Assembly: GCA_030149365.1 (NCBI GenBank) | Contig: JASBRP010000011.1 | Location: 145,463 to 209,462 of the forward strand | DNA: 64,000 bases | Direction of reading: 5' to 3' | From: Solimonas sp. | GTDB lineage: Bacteria; Pseudomonadota; Gammaproteobacteria; Nevskiales; Nevskiaceae | Shown here: positions 53,200 to 63,977 of the stretch, piece after piece | How positions within the stretch are numbered: position 1 is the stretch's first letter | Layout of the letters: each line of letters begins with the position of its first letter | The notes under the pieces: model-generated | Database searches by the model: none | Seen by the model: the letters and a program-made list of their open reading frames with translations, nothing else | Told to the model about the DNA's origin: nothing | Program-made: the position numbers and the translations under genes

Positions 53200-54345
53200 T
53201 TAGTTGGCGAGCAGCTTTCTGTGGGTGTGGATGGACATGAGCATACCGAAGCCCGCCAGCAGGCTCACCATGGAGGTGCCGCCGAAGCTGAACAGCGGTA
53301 GCGGCACGCCCACCACCGGCAGCAGGCCGATGACCATGCCGATGTTGATGAAGACGTAGATGAAGAAGGTCATGCCCAGCGCGCCGGCGAGCAGGCGCTG
53401 GAAGCTGTCCTGCGCACGCACCGCGATCCACAGGCAGCGCCCGACGATGCACAGGTAGATCGCCAGCAGCACCATCACCGAGATCATGCCCAGCTCCTCG
53501 GCAAACACGGCGAAGATGAAGTCGGTATGCGCCTCGGGCAGGAAGTCGAGCTTGGCCTGGGTGCCCTCGAGCCAACCCTTGCCGAACAGCCCGCCGGAGC
53601 CGATCGCGATCTTGGACTGCGTGATGTGGTAGCCGGCACCGAGCGGATCGCTCTCCGGGTCCAGCAGCGTCAGGATGCGCTTGCGCTGGTAGTCGTGCAG
53701 GCGCTCCCACAGGATCGGCGCCGCAGCGCCCACCGCGGCCAGCGCGCCGAGGATCCAGCGCCACTGCAGGCCGGCGAAGAACAGCGTGAAGCCACCGGCC
53801 GCGATCACCAGCATCGAGGTGCCGAGGTCGGGCTGGATCATGATCAGCACCGTCGGCACGCCCAGGATCACCAGCGCGCCCAGCAGGGTCAGGGGGCGCG
53901 GCGGCAGGCGGCGGTGATGCAGGAAGGCGGCCAGCGTCATCGGCATCGCCAGCTTCATCAGCTCCGAGGGCTGGAAGCGGATGAAGCCCAGGTCCAGCCA
54001 GCGCTGCGCGCCCATCGCATGGTCGCCGATCACTTCCACCAGCAGCAGCAGCAGCAGCGTCAGGCCATACAGCCAGGGCGCCATCATGCGGTAGAACTCG
54101 GGCGGCGCCTGCGCCACCACGGCCATCACGAATAGCCCGAGCAGGAAGCGCTCGGCCTGGTTCACCACCGCCGGGATCGAATGGCCGGAGGCGGAATAGA
54201 TCACGAACATGCCGGCACCGGCCACCGTGGCCAGCAGCAGCAGCAGCCACATGTCGATGTGCCAGCTTTCCAGCAGGTCCGCCATCCCCGGCTCGGGCTT
54301 GTCGGGGCCGCCGCGGCGTGCGCGGTAGATGACTTCGGCGATCAT
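53200..54345 (-). CDS. rodA: RodA, elongasome glycosyltransferase (SEDS)
   Basis: A 381-residue SEDS polymerase with about ten membrane segments. It has VIYSASGHSIPAVVNQAERF, RWLDLGFIRFQPSELMKLAM and TDFIFAVFAEELGMISVMV with the conserved Asp/Glu residues. RodA polymerises peptidoglycan glycan strands with PBP2 (mrdA) during cell elongation. It is 27 bases after mrdA in the usual rod operon. A shorter start at MADLLESWHID is possible; the longer N-terminus is kept. Confidence 0.95.
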   Translation of the reverse strand: MIAEVIYRARRGGPDKPEPGMADLLESWHIDMWLLLLLATVAGAGMFVIYSASGHSIPAVVNQAERFLLGLFVMAVVAQAPPEFYRMMAPWLYGLTLLLLLLVEVIGDHAMGAQRWLDLGFIRFQPSELMKLAMPMTLAAFLHHRRLPPRPLTLLGALVILGVPTVLIMIQPDLGTSMLVIAAGGFTLFFAGLQWRWILGALAAVGAAAPILWERLHDYQRKRILTLLDPESDPLGAGYHITQSKIAIGSGGLFGKGWLEGTQAKLDFLPEAHTDFIFAVFAEELGMISVMVLLAIYLCIVGRCLWIAVRAQDSFQRLLAGALGMTFFIYVFINIGMVIGLLPVVGVPLPLFSFGGTSMVSLLAGFGMLMSIHTHRKLLAN

Positions 54346-54372
54346 GGAGCAGCTCCGGATTCGTCGGCCATG

Positions 54373-56310
54373 TCAGTCCTCCAGGTCCTCGGAGTGGACG
54401 TGGCCATCGGCCGCCACCGGTGCCACGGACGCCGCGGGCGCCGGCGCGCCGGGGTTGTAGCGCACCTCGCCGAGCAGGTACATGTCCATCACCTGGCGCC
54501 CGATCGGCGCCGCCACCGCGCCGCCGTGGCCGGCGTGCTCGGCGATCACCGCCACCGCGATCTTCGGATCCTCGGCCGGGGCAAAGGCCACGAACAGCGC
54601 GTGGTCGCGTAGGTGCAGCGGCGTCGACTCCAGCGAGCGCGCCTTCTTCTCGTCCTGGCGCATCGCGGCCACCTGGGCGGTGCCGGTCTTGGCGGCGATG
54701 CGATAGGGCGAATCGCGGCCGATACGCGTGGCCGTGCCGCCGGGGGCGTGCGCCACGTCGACCATCGCGTCGATCACGCGCTGCCAGTTGTGGTTGTCCT
54801 TCAGCTCGATGGGTTCCAGCGGCTCGGTGGGCACCCGCGTCACCTCGCGCGTGATCGCATCCTGCGTGGCGTAGACCACGTGCGGCTTGAAGCCCTTGCC
54901 GCGCATGGCGATGCGCGCCGTCATCTGCGCCAGCTGCAGCGGCGTGGTCAGGGTGTAGCCCTGGCCGATGCCGATGCTCAGGGTCTCGCCGGGATACCAC
55001 TGCTCCTTGCGCCGCCGCAGCTTCCACTCGCGGGACGGGAACAGGCCGGCGTTCTCCAGCGGCAGGTCCACCTCGGTCTTGTGGCCCAGGCCCAGGCGGG
55101 TCATCGAATCGTGCATGCGGTCGATGCCCAGCTTGATCGCCAGCTCGTAGAAATAGATGTCGCAGGAGCGCATCACCCCGCCGACCATGTCCTGGAATCC
55201 ATGGCCGCTGCGCTTGTGGCAGCGGTACTTGCGGCTGGAACCCGGCAGGGTCATCTCGCCGCGGCAGTAGACCCCGTCCTCCGGCGTCACCACGCCGTAC
55301 TCCAGGCCCGCTATCGCCATCGCCGGTTTCACCGTCGAGCCGGGCGGATAGGTGCCCTGCAGCGCGCGGTTGAACAGCGGACGCTTGGGGTCGCCGGACA
55401 GCGCCTTGTAGGTCTTGGCGTCGATCCCCTCGATGAACAGGTGCGGATCGAAGCCCGGCTTGCTGACCAGCGCCAGCACCTCGCCGGAGCGTGGGTCGAT
55501 CGCCACCACCGCGCCGTCGAGCTCGCCCAGGGCCTGCTCCGCCACCAACTGCACCTTCGAGTCGATGCTCAGGTACAGGTTGCGTCCGGGATAGCCGCGG
55601 CGGTAGTCGAGCTCGCGCAGCGGCCGGCCATAGGCGTTGGCCTCGATCACCTTGGCGCCGGACTTGCCGCGCAGCGTGTCCTCGTGGCTCTTCTCCACGC
55701 CGGTCTTGCCGACCAGCGACAGGCCCTCGTAGGTATTCTCCGGCGCCTCCGAGAGCTCCTTCTCGCTGATGCCGCCGACATAGCCGACGATATGCGCCCC
55801 GGAGGCTCCAAGCGGGTAGTTGCGCGTCAGGCCGGCGGAAACGTCCGCACCGCGGAAGGCATAGCGGTCCAGCTCGTAGCGCGCCAGCTCCTCCATCGTC
55901 AGGTTGTTGCGCAGCGGCACCGGGCGGTAGCGCGGCGTCTTGCGCACGCGGTCCTTGAAGCGGCTGATGTCCTGGTCGGTGAGCTGGACCACCTTGGACA
56001 GCTGCCCGAGCAGCGCATCCATGTTCTCCACCTGCTCCGGCACCACCTCCAGCATGAAGGCCGGCTTGTTCTGCGCCAGCAGGGCGCCATGGCGGTCGTA
56101 GATCAGGCCGCGCACCGGCGCCACCGGCATCACGCGCATGCGGTTGTCGTTGGCGCGGGTCTGGAAGTATTCGCTCTGCAGCACCTGCAGGTCGAACAGG
56201 CGCGCGATCAGGATGCCGGTCAGCACCAGGCAGAAGAACGTGCCGAACAACGCCCGGGCCAGGAAGGCCTCGCGTTCGCGGTGCAGGTTCTTGATGGAGC
56301 CCAGCGCCAT
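54373..56310 (-). CDS. mrdA: MrdA (PBP2), elongasome transpeptidase
   Basis: A 645-residue class B penicillin-binding protein. It has one N-terminal membrane span (LFGTFFCLVLTGILIARLF), a dimerisation domain and a transpeptidase domain with SxxK in YPPGSTVKPAMA, SCD in VMRSCDIYFYEL and KTG in IAAKTGTAQVAA. PBP2 cross-links lateral wall peptidoglycan with RodA. The C-terminal tail (ASVAPVAADGHVHSEDLED) is acidic and unusual but short. It lies nine bases after mreD. Confidence 0.96.
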   Translation of the reverse strand: MALGSIKNLHREREAFLARALFGTFFCLVLTGILIARLFDLQVLQSEYFQTRANDNRMRVMPVAPVRGLIYDRHGALLAQNKPAFMLEVVPEQVENMDALLGQLSKVVQLTDQDISRFKDRVRKTPRYRPVPLRNNLTMEELARYELDRYAFRGADVSAGLTRNYPLGASGAHIVGYVGGISEKELSEAPENTYEGLSLVGKTGVEKSHEDTLRGKSGAKVIEANAYGRPLRELDYRRGYPGRNLYLSIDSKVQLVAEQALGELDGAVVAIDPRSGEVLALVSKPGFDPHLFIEGIDAKTYKALSGDPKRPLFNRALQGTYPPGSTVKPAMAIAGLEYGVVTPEDGVYCRGEMTLPGSSRKYRCHKRSGHGFQDMVGGVMRSCDIYFYELAIKLGIDRMHDSMTRLGLGHKTEVDLPLENAGLFPSREWKLRRRKEQWYPGETLSIGIGQGYTLTTPLQLAQMTARIAMRGKGFKPHVVYATQDAITREVTRVPTEPLEPIELKDNHNWQRVIDAMVDVAHAPGGTATRIGRDSPYRIAAKTGTAQVAAMRQDEKKARSLESTPLHLRDHALFVAFAPAEDPKIAVAVIAEHAGHGGAVAAPIGRQVMDMYLLGEVRYNPGAPAPAASVAPVAADGHVHSEDLED

Positions 56311-56319
56311 GGGGCTACC

Positions 56320-56799
56320 CTATTCCTCTTCCGGCGGCTGCCGGATGAGCTCCATGATGGTGTACACCAGCGGCCAGAACAGCGAGGTCGAGACCACCGG
56401 CAACCAGCGCAGCCAGTCGTCGCCGCGGTGCTGGGTCAGGCCGTCGATCCAGAACATCAGGAAGGCATAGGCCGCCCAGGCCGGAATCAGCGCCAGCGTG
56501 GCCTGCCACAGCGGGAACAGCACGAAGAACGCACGCAGGCGGGCCACCAGGTAGGTGACCAGCACGAAGCCCAGCGCATGCTGCCCCAGCACGCTGCCGA
56601 ACAGCACGTCGCAGCACAGCCCCACCAGGAAGGCCGGCAGCAGCACCGGCACCCGCGGCTCGCGCAGGGCCCAGTAGGACAGCACCAGCGGGATCCACAG
56701 CGGCCGCGCGGCCGCCAGCCAGTCCGGCAGCACCACCATCTGCAGCACCAGGGCGAGCAGCAGGCTGATCAGGAAGCCTGCGTTGAGCAGGCGCGTCAT
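56320..56799 (-). CDS. mreD: MreD, rod-shape determining membrane protein
   Basis: A 159-residue protein with about five hydrophobic segments (LISLLLALVLQMVVLPDWL; FLVGLCCDVLFGSVLGQHAL; LVTYLVARLRAFFVLFPLW), the normal MreD pattern. It links MreC to the RodA/PBP2 complex in the membrane. The ATG overlaps the mreC stop by four bases. Confidence 0.93.
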   Translation of the reverse strand: MTRLLNAGFLISLLLALVLQMVVLPDWLAAARPLWIPLVLSYWALREPRVPVLLPAFLVGLCCDVLFGSVLGQHALGFVLVTYLVARLRAFFVLFPLWQATLALIPAWAAYAFLMFWIDGLTQHRGDDWLRWLPVVSTSLFWPLVYTIMELIRQPPEEE

Positions 56800-57941
56800 C
56801 GGTTGGCGCCCGGGGCGGCCGGAGCCGGAGCCGGCTGGGGCGCAGGGCGCGGGGCGGCCGGAGCGGCGTTGGCCGGCGCCGGGCCGGCGGGGCGCGGCGC
56901 CGCTGGCGTTGCTGCCGGGGCCGCCGCCGCAGGCGTAGTCGCCGGGGCAGGGGGTGCTGTGGCCGCGGCTGCAGCAGCCGGAGCGGCGGCCTGGGCCGGA
57001 GCGGGCGCCGCCGCGTCGGCCAGCGGCTGGGCCGGTGCCAGGGCTGCGGCCGCGGCAGGCGACACGGCTGTCGGCGTGCCGATCTGCTCCGCGCCTGGCT
57101 CCACCCAGACCAGCAGTGCCTGGCGGCCCTGGTTCAGCTTGGCCGCCGGGTAGGCATAGGCTTCCATGAAGTGTTCGCCGGCGACATGCTTGACCTCGTA
57201 GACCTGGCCCACCGGGTAGCCGGCGGGGAAGCGTCCGCCCAGGGCCGAGGACACCAGCAGGTCGCCCACGCGGATGTCCACGTTGCTGGGCAGGAAGGGC
57301 AGGCGCAGGCCCTTGCCGTCGCCACGGCCCACCGCGATGGTCTGCAGGCCGCTGCGGTTGATCTCCACCGGGATGCCGTGGTCGGGGTCGGTGATCAGCA
57401 GGGCCTTGGAGCTGCCCGGCGCCAGCTCGGTCACCTGGCCCATGATGCCGTGCGCGTCGACCAGGGCCTGGCCGCGGTAGACGCCATGGCGCTCGCCCTT
57501 GTTGAGGGTGATCTGGTGACGGTAGGGGTCCTGGTTGACGCTGACGATCTCGGCGATCAGCACGCGCTCCTTGAGCTGGCTGGCCGAGGACAGCAGCTCG
57601 CGGATGCGGCGGTTCTCGGCCTCCAGCGCCTCGAGCTTCTGCAGGCGGGACTCCAGCACCAGCTGCTTCTGCACCAGCTCGGCGTTCTCGCGCTCCAGCG
57701 AGCCGCGGGTGTCGATGTCACCGGCCGCCAGCAGCATGCGGGAGGGCACCGAGGCCAGCCAGACCACCGGGGTCAGCAGCCATTCCACCGTACCGCGGAC
57801 CGACTGCAGGTCCTCGTTGCGGTAGTCCTTCACCATCAGGCCCAGCGCGCACAGCATCAGGAAGAACGCCCGCAGACCCACGCCCGGTCCCCTCGGAAAC
57901 AGGGGACGACGGTGGTTGCTGTCGTACAGGGTCGTGTTCAA
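56796..57941 (-). CDS. mreC: MreC with a long Ala/Pro-rich C-terminal tail
   Basis: A 381-residue protein. It has an N-terminal membrane anchor (VGLRAFFLMLCALGLMV), a coiled coil (ENAELVQKQLVLESRLQKLE, ALEAENRRIRELL) and the two MreC beta domains (VLIAEIVSVNQDPYRHQITL; GIMGQVTELAPGSSKALLIT). MreC activates PBP2/RodA. After about residue 285 comes a low-complexity tail of about 95 Ala/Pro residues with no charge pattern, much longer than in most MreC. It lies 169 bases after mreB and overlaps mreD. Confidence 0.93.
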   Translation of the reverse strand: MNTTLYDSNHRRPLFPRGPGVGLRAFFLMLCALGLMVKDYRNEDLQSVRGTVEWLLTPVVWLASVPSRMLLAAGDIDTRGSLERENAELVQKQLVLESRLQKLEALEAENRRIRELLSSASQLKERVLIAEIVSVNQDPYRHQITLNKGERHGVYRGQALVDAHGIMGQVTELAPGSSKALLITDPDHGIPVEINRSGLQTIAVGRGDGKGLRLPFLPSNVDIRVGDLLVSSALGGRFPAGYPVGQVYEVKHVAGEHFMEAYAYPAAKLNQGRQALLVWVEPGAEQIGTPTAVSPAAAAALAPAQPLADAAAPAPAQAAAPAAAAAATAPPAPATTPAAAAPAATPAAPRPAGPAPANAAPAAPRPAPQPAPAPAAPGANR

Positions 57942-58064
57942 GTTGCGCGCGTTTGGTAAGAAATGTCAATGAATCATCACGCGCAGCATAGTCCTGATGC
58001 CCCTGGGGTGCAACGACTGTTGGAGGGCGGCAGCACCCTCCGGGTTCAGGACCTTGTTTTGAGA

Positions 58065-58100
58065 GGCCGGGGCCGGGGCTGACGCCGCCCGGCCCCGGCC
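58065..58100 (-). terminator. GC-rich hairpin between mreB and mreC
   Basis: Perfect 11-bp stem (GGCCGGGGCCG, 58065-58075, with CGGCCCCGGCC, 58090-58100). There is no T-run after it. It probably acts as a partial terminator or stabiliser, giving more MreB than MreC. Confidence 0.5.
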
Positions 58101-58110
58101 CGCAGCCGCA

Positions 58111-59265
<1,155 letters not shown>

Positions 59266-59553
59266 ATGAGCCTGAGCCCCGAGCAGATCCGGCAGGTCGC
59301 CAAGCTGGCGCGCCTGGAACTGAATCCTTCCTTAACCGACGCCTACGCGGGCCAGATTTCCAACATCCTGGAGCTGGTCGGCCAGCTCTCCGCGGCCAAG
59401 ACCGAGGGCGTGGGCCCCATGGCCCACCCCCTGGACATGACCCAGCGCCTGCGCGCCGACGAGGTCAGCCAGCCCGACCAGCGCGAGGCCTTCCAGGCCA
59501 TCGCCCCGGCGGTGCAGGACGGCCTCTACCTGGTGCCGAAGGTCATTGAATAA
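59266..59553 (+). CDS. gatC: GatC, amidotransferase subunit C
   Basis: A 95-residue protein starting MSLSPEQIRQVAKLARLELN. MAHPLDMTQRLRADEVSQPD and DGLYLVPKVIE complete the family pattern. GatC holds GatA and GatB together in the complex that converts Glu-tRNA(Gln) or Asp-tRNA(Asn) to the amide form. It is the first gene of gatCAB. Confidence 0.95.
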   Translation: MSLSPEQIRQVAKLARLELNPSLTDAYAGQISNILELVGQLSAAKTEGVGPMAHPLDMTQRLRADEVSQPDQREAFQAIAPAVQDGLYLVPKVIE

Positions 59554-59554
59554 C

Positions 59555-59631
59555 CGGGAATCGGGAATGGGGAATCGGGAATCGCAAAAGACCCGGCTGC
59601 CCCGTTTCCCCGCCCCCCAATTCCGGATTCT
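59555..59631 (+). repeat. Dispersed repeat family B, copy 3
   Basis: CGGGAATCGGGAATGGGGAA on the left (59555-59584) with a decayed right arm, CCAATTCCGGATTC (59618-59631). It starts at the gatC stop and ends nine bases before the gatA ATG. Confidence 0.75.
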
Positions 59632-59640
59632 CGAGAGAAA

Positions 59641-61098
59641 ATGCACAACCTAAGTCTCAAGCAGCTCGCCGAGGGCCTTCGCTCCGGCAAATTCAGCTCC
59701 CGCGAGCTGACCCAGCACTACCTGAAGCGCATCGAAGCCTTCGATCCGCAACTCAACAGCTACATCACCGTCACCGCCGACCAGGCCCTGGCCGCGGCGG
59801 ACGCCGCGGACGCCCGCCTGGCCCGGGGCGAGGGTGGCCCCCTCACCGGTATCCCATTGGGGCAGAAGGATATTTTCTGCACGTCCGGGGTGCGGACCTC
59901 TTGCGCCAGCCGCATGCTGGACAAGTTCATCTCCCCCTACGACGCCACCATCGTCAAGAAGCTGCAGGCCGAGGCCGGCATGCCCATGCTGGGCAAGCTG
60001 AACATGGACGAGTTCGCCATGGGCTCCTCCAACGAGACCAGCTGGTACGGCCCGGTGAAGAACCCCTGGGACGTCACCCGCGTGCCCGGCGGCTCCTCCG
60101 GCGGCTCCGTGGCCGCGGTCGCGGCGGGCCTGGCTCCCGTGGCCACCGCCACCGACACCGGTGGCTCCATCCGCCAGCCTGCCGCCCTGACCAACCTCAC
60201 CGGCATCAAGCCGACCTACGGCCGCGTATCGCGCTTCGGCATGATCGCCTTCGCCTCCAGCCTGGACCAGGCCGGCGTGGTCGCCCGCTCGGCCGAGGAC
60301 GCCGCTCAGGTGCTGCAGGCCATGTCCGGCTTCGACCCGCTGGACTCCACCAGCCTGGACCGCCCGGTGGACGACCTGATCGCCCCCCTGGGCCGCTCCA
60401 TCCAGGGCCTGCGCGTGGGCCTGCCCAAGGAATACTTCGCCGACGGCCTGGACGCCGGCGTGCGTGCCTGCATCGACGGCGCCATCGCCGAGCTGAAGAA
60501 GCTGGGCGCCAGCTTCACCGAGGTCTCGCTGCCCAACTCGCCGCTGTCGGTGCCGACCTACTACGTCGTCGCCCCGGCCGAGGCCAGCTCCAACCTGGCA
60601 CGCTTCGACGGCGTGCGCTACGGCCACCGTGCCGAGGGCGTCACCGCCCTGGAAGACCTCTACAGCCGCAGCCGCGCCGAGGGCTTCGGCCCCGAGGTGC
60701 AGCGTCGCATCATGATCGGCACCTACGTGCTGAGCCACGGCTACTACGACGCCTACTACCTGCAGGCCCAGAAGGTGCGCCGCCTGATCTACGACGACTT
60801 CCGTCGCGTGTTCGAGCAGGTCGATGTGATCCTGGGCCCCACGGCGACCGACGTCGCCTTCAAGCTCGGCTCCAAGACCGACGATCCGGTGTCGATGTAC
60901 CTCAACGACATCTACACCATCGCCGCCAACCTCGCCGGCATCCCGGCCATGAGCCTGCCCTGCGGCTTCAAGGACGGCCTGCCCGTCGGCCTGCAGCTGA
61001 TGGGCAATTTCTTCGACGAGGCCAAGCTGCTCAACGTCGCCCACCAGTACCAGCAGGTCACCGGCTGGCACCAGCAGTCGCCCAAGGGTTTCGAGTAA
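59641..61098 (+). CDS. gatA: GatA, amidase subunit of the tRNA amidotransferase
   Basis: A 485-residue amidase-signature protein. The Ser-Ser-Lys triad is readable: Lys in [13 protein letters not shown], cis-Ser in [14 protein letters not shown] and catalytic Ser in [15 protein letters not shown]. It releases ammonia from glutamine and passes it to GatB. Repeat B3 precedes it, directly beside the ribosome site GAGAG. It is four bases from gatB. Confidence 0.97.
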   Translation: MHNLSLKQLAEGLRSGKFSSRELTQHYLKRIEAFDPQLNSYITVTADQALAAADAADARLARGEGGPLTGIPLGQKDIFCTSGVRTSCASRMLDKFISPYDATIVKKLQAEAGMPMLGKLNMDEFAMGSSNETSWYGPVKNPWDVTRVPGGSSGGSVAAVAAGLAPVATATDTGGSIRQPAALTNLTGIKPTYGRVSRFGMIAFASSLDQAGVVARSAEDAAQVLQAMSGFDPLDSTSLDRPVDDLIAPLGRSIQGLRVGLPKEYFADGLDAGVRACIDGAIAELKKLGASFTEVSLPNSPLSVPTYYVVAPAEASSNLARFDGVRYGHRAEGVTALEDLYSRSRAEGFGPEVQRRIMIGTYVLSHGYYDAYYLQAQKVRRLIYDDFRRVFEQVDVILGPTATDVAFKLGSKTDDPVSMYLNDIYTIAANLAGIPAMSLPCGFKDGLPVGLQLMGNFFDEAKLLNVAHQYQQVTGWHQQSPKGFE

Positions 61099-61102
61099 AG
61101 AC

Positions 61103-62548
61103 ATGAGCTACGACAACTGGGAAGTCGTCATCGGCCTGGAAGTGCACTGCCAGCTGCAGACGAAAACCAAGATCTTCTCCGGCGCCGCCACCGCCTACGG
61201 AGCCGCGCCCAACACCCAGGCCGACCCGGTCACGCTGGGCTTCCCCGGCGTGCTGCCGGTGCTGAACCACGACGCCTTGCAGATGGCGGTGAAGTTCGGC
61301 CTGGCCGTGGATGCCACGGTGGCCGAGCGCAGCGTGTTCGCGCGCAAGCACTACTTCTACCCCGACCTGCCCAAGGGCTACCAGATCTCGCAGTACGAGC
61401 TGCCGATCGTGGCGGGCGGGCACCTGGACATCGAGCTGGCCGACGGTTCCATCAAGCGCATCGGCATCACCCGCGCGCACATGGAAGAGGACGCCGGCAA
61501 GTCCGTGCACGACGCCTATGCCGGCCAGTCCGGCATCGACCTCAACCGCGCCGGCACGCCGCTGCTGGAGATCGTCTCCGAGCCGGACATCCGCTCCTCG
61601 GCCGAGGCCGTGTCCTACCTCAAGAAGCTGCACCAGCTGGTGGTCTACCTGGGCATCTGCGATGGCAACATGCAGGAAGGCAGCTTCCGCTGCGACTGCA
61701 ACGTCTCCGTGCGCCCGCGCGGCCAGAAGGAATTCGGCACCCGCACCGAGACCAAGAACGTCAACTCCTTCCGCTACGTCGAGAAGGCCATCGAGTACGA
61801 AATCGGCCGCCAGATCGACGTCATCGAGGCCGGCGGCAAGATCGTGCAGGAGACGCGCCTGTTCAACCCGGACACCGGCGAGACGCGCTCCATGCGGAGC
61901 AAGGAGAACGCCAACGACTACCGCTACTTCCCCGATCCGGACCTGCTGCCGGTGGTGGTGAGCGCGGCCGACGTCGCGCGCATCCGCGGCAGCATGCCGG
62001 AGCTGCCCGAGGCCAAGCGCAACCGCTTCGTCGAGCAGTACAGCCTGCCCAAGTACGACGCCACCGTGCTCACCGGCGAAGCCGCCCTGGCGGACTACTA
62101 CGAGGCCGTGGTCAAGACCTCCGGCGGCGACGCCAAGACCTGCGCCAACTGGGTCATCACCGACCTGCTGGGCGCGCTCAACAAGCTGGGCAAGGAGATC
62201 GGCGAGTCGCCGGTGTCCGCGCCGATGCTGGCCGGCCTGGTCGCGCGCATCGCCGACAAGACCATCTCCGGCAAGATCGCCAAGGACGTCTTCGAGGCCA
62301 TGCTGGCGGGCGAGGGTGACGCCGACAGCATCATCAAGGCCAAGGGCCTGGTCCAGATCACCGACGAGTCGGCCATCATCAAGGCCATCGAGGACGTCAT
62401 GGCCAAGAACCCCGGCCAACTCGCCGAGTACCGCTCCGGCAAGGACAAGCTGTTCGGCTTCTTCGTCGGCCAGGCCATGAAGGCGACCCAGGGCAAGGCC
62501 AACCCCGACGCCCTCAACCGCTTGCTCAAGGAAAAGCTGGCCCCGTGA
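61103..62548 (+). CDS. gatB: GatB, kinase/transamidase subunit
   Basis: A 481-residue protein starting [20 protein letters not shown]. It has [40 protein letters not shown] and [15 protein letters not shown], and a C-terminal tail domain (LRDE-type) to residue 480. GatB phosphorylates the misacylated tRNA and adds the amide. Its stop overlaps the hslO GTG (GTGA). Confidence 0.97.
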   Translation: MSYDNWEVVIGLEVHCQLQTKTKIFSGAATAYGAAPNTQADPVTLGFPGVLPVLNHDALQMAVKFGLAVDATVAERSVFARKHYFYPDLPKGYQISQYELPIVAGGHLDIELADGSIKRIGITRAHMEEDAGKSVHDAYAGQSGIDLNRAGTPLLEIVSEPDIRSSAEAVSYLKKLHQLVVYLGICDGNMQEGSFRCDCNVSVRPRGQKEFGTRTETKNVNSFRYVEKAIEYEIGRQIDVIEAGGKIVQETRLFNPDTGETRSMRSKENANDYRYFPDPDLLPVVVSAADVARIRGSMPELPEAKRNRFVEQYSLPKYDATVLTGEAALADYYEAVVKTSGGDAKTCANWVITDLLGALNKLGKEIGESPVSAPMLAGLVARIADKTISGKIAKDVFEAMLAGEGDADSIIKAKGLVQITDESAIIKAIEDVMAKNPGQLAEYRSGKDKLFGFFVGQAMKATQGKANPDALNRLLKEKLAP

Positions 62549-63411
62549 ACGAGTTGCGCGAGCTGTTGTTCCCCGAGCGCGGCGTCCGCGGTGCCTACCT
62601 GGACCTGCGCGAAGGCATCCGCGACATGACCGGCTGGCGCGAGTACGCGCCGGACGTTCACCGCCTGCTGGGCCAGGCCCTGGCGGCGACGCCGCTGCTG
62701 GCCTCGCACCTGAAGTTCGAAGGTCGCATCAACCTGCAGTTCAAGGGCAGCGGCGAGCTGCAGCTGCTGGTGACGCAGATCGATCACCAGCTGGAGCTGC
62801 GCGGCATGGCCAAGGCCACCGAGGGCGCCTCCGGCGCCTTCCGCGAGCTGATGGGCGAGGGCATGCTGGCCATGGTGATGGAGCCGGCGCGCGGCACCCA
62901 GTACTACCAGGCCATCGTCGAGATCGCCGGCAACTCACTGGCCGAGGCGCTGGAGGGCTACTTCACGCAGTCCGAGCAGCTGGCCACCTTCATCCGCCTG
63001 GCCGCCGGCCCGGATCGCCTGGTGGGCCTGATGCTGCAGCGCCTGCCCTCCGACGAAGTCAAGGACGGCGACGCGCACTGGGAGCACATGCTGGCCCTGG
63101 CGCACACCGTCACCGAGCCGGAGATGCTGCAGAAGGACGGCGACACCCTGCTGCGCCACCTGTTCCACGAGGAAGACCGTCGCGTCTTCGAACCGCGCCC
63201 CGTGCACCTGCGCTGCCGCTGCAACCACGCCGGCATCTCGGCCATGCTGCTCGGCCTGGGCCAGGAAGAATTGCAGCCGGTGCTGGAGCAGCACGGCCGC
63301 GTCGCCGTGACCTGCGAGTTCTGCGGCCGCGAGTACAGCTACACCGAGGCGGATATCCGCGCGCTGGTGGAAGCCGACAACGCCACCGGCGACAACCAGA
63401 CGAGACAATAG
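62545..63411 (+). CDS. hslO: HslO (Hsp33), redox-regulated chaperone
   Basis: A 288-residue chaperone starting with GTG. The four zinc cysteines are CxC ([10 protein letters not shown], about residues 228-230) and CxxC ([20 protein letters not shown], about 261-264). Oxidation of these cysteines turns Hsp33 into an active holdase under oxidative stress. It is translationally coupled to gatB, an uncommon partner. Confidence 0.94.
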   Translation: MNELRELLFPERGVRGAYLDLREGIRDMTGWREYAPDVHRLLGQALAATPLLASHLKFEGRINLQFKGSGELQLLVTQIDHQLELRGMAKATEGASGAFRELMGEGMLAMVMEPARGTQYYQAIVEIAGNSLAEALEGYFTQSEQLATFIRLAAGPDRLVGLMLQRLPSDEVKDGDAHWEHMLALAHTVTEPEMLQKDGDTLLRHLFHEEDRRVFEPRPVHLRCRCNHAGISAMLLGLGQEELQPVLEQHGRVAVTCEFCGREYSYTEADIRALVEADNATGDNQTRQ

Positions 63412-63420
63412 GACCGCGAC

Positions 63421-63885
63421 GTGATCCTGCCGCGTTACCGGGTCGACGTCTCCGGCATTCCCGGTGCGGGCAAGGGCCTGTTCCTGGACGAGGCGGTCCT
63501 GCGCGGCCGCGTCATCATCGCGCCGGACAATATCCACACGGTCTGGCCCGAGGCGCAGTTGCGTGCCTATCCGGCGGATTCGCGCGAGGTGGAGTCCAGC
63601 GTGCGCTGGTTCGAGGACCACTTCTCGCTGACGCCCGAGTGGAGCGACGAGTGCTACGTCAACCACTCCTACACGCCGAGCGCGCTGTGGCACCTGGGCT
63701 TCATTTTCGCGCTGGCCGACCTGCCGGCGGGCAGCGAGGTGACCATGGACTACCGCTACGTCATCGGCGATGGCGAGCGCATGCCCTTCACCGACACGGC
63801 CACCGGCCGCGAGATCGTCGGCCTGTCCTGGAACGAGGTGCTGCGCGAGGGTGCGCGGCAAATCCAGGCCCTGATGGGCGGCTAG
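63421..63885 (+). CDS. SET-domain protein
   Basis: A 154-residue small protein starting with GTG. It resembles a compact SET domain: VSGIPGAGKGLFLDEAVLRG near the N-terminus, then ECYVNHSYTPSALWHLGFIF (the NHS block) and LPAGSEVTMDYRYV (the ELTxDY-like block). SET proteins methylate lysines with S-adenosylmethionine. Bacterial single-domain forms are poorly known, and the target is not evident. It lies nine bases after hslO and is probably the last gene of the gat operon. Confidence 0.8.
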   Translation: MILPRYRVDVSGIPGAGKGLFLDEAVLRGRVIIAPDNIHTVWPEAQLRAYPADSREVESSVRWFEDHFSLTPEWSDECYVNHSYTPSALWHLGFIFALADLPAGSEVTMDYRYVIGDGERMPFTDTATGREIVGLSWNEVLREGARQIQALMGG

Positions 63886-63901
63886 TCAGGCCCGTCACGC
63901 A

Positions 63902-63977
63902 GGATGTGGTGAGCGCAGCGAAACGCATCACGCGAACAGGGCCGTGCGTGCTGCGGGTCGCGGCGCTCACCACATCC
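63902..63977. repeat. Inverted repeat downstream of the SET gene
   Basis: GGATGTGGTGAGCG (63902-63915) and CGCTCACCACATCC (63964-63977) are perfect inverted copies with a 48-base loop. It probably serves as a terminator or is another dispersed repeat. The rest of the window to 64000 holds nothing else recognisable. Confidence 0.7.

Noticed and set aside
52184..55027. Apparent 947-residue fusion ending in MltB
   Set aside because: Only the last 335 codons are MltB. The rest overlaps rodA and mrdA out of frame and has no recognisable domain.
54613..57153. Plus-strand open frame of 846 codons
   Set aside because: It is antisense to mrdA, mreD and mreC with shadow-like composition; the minus-strand genes are unmistakable.
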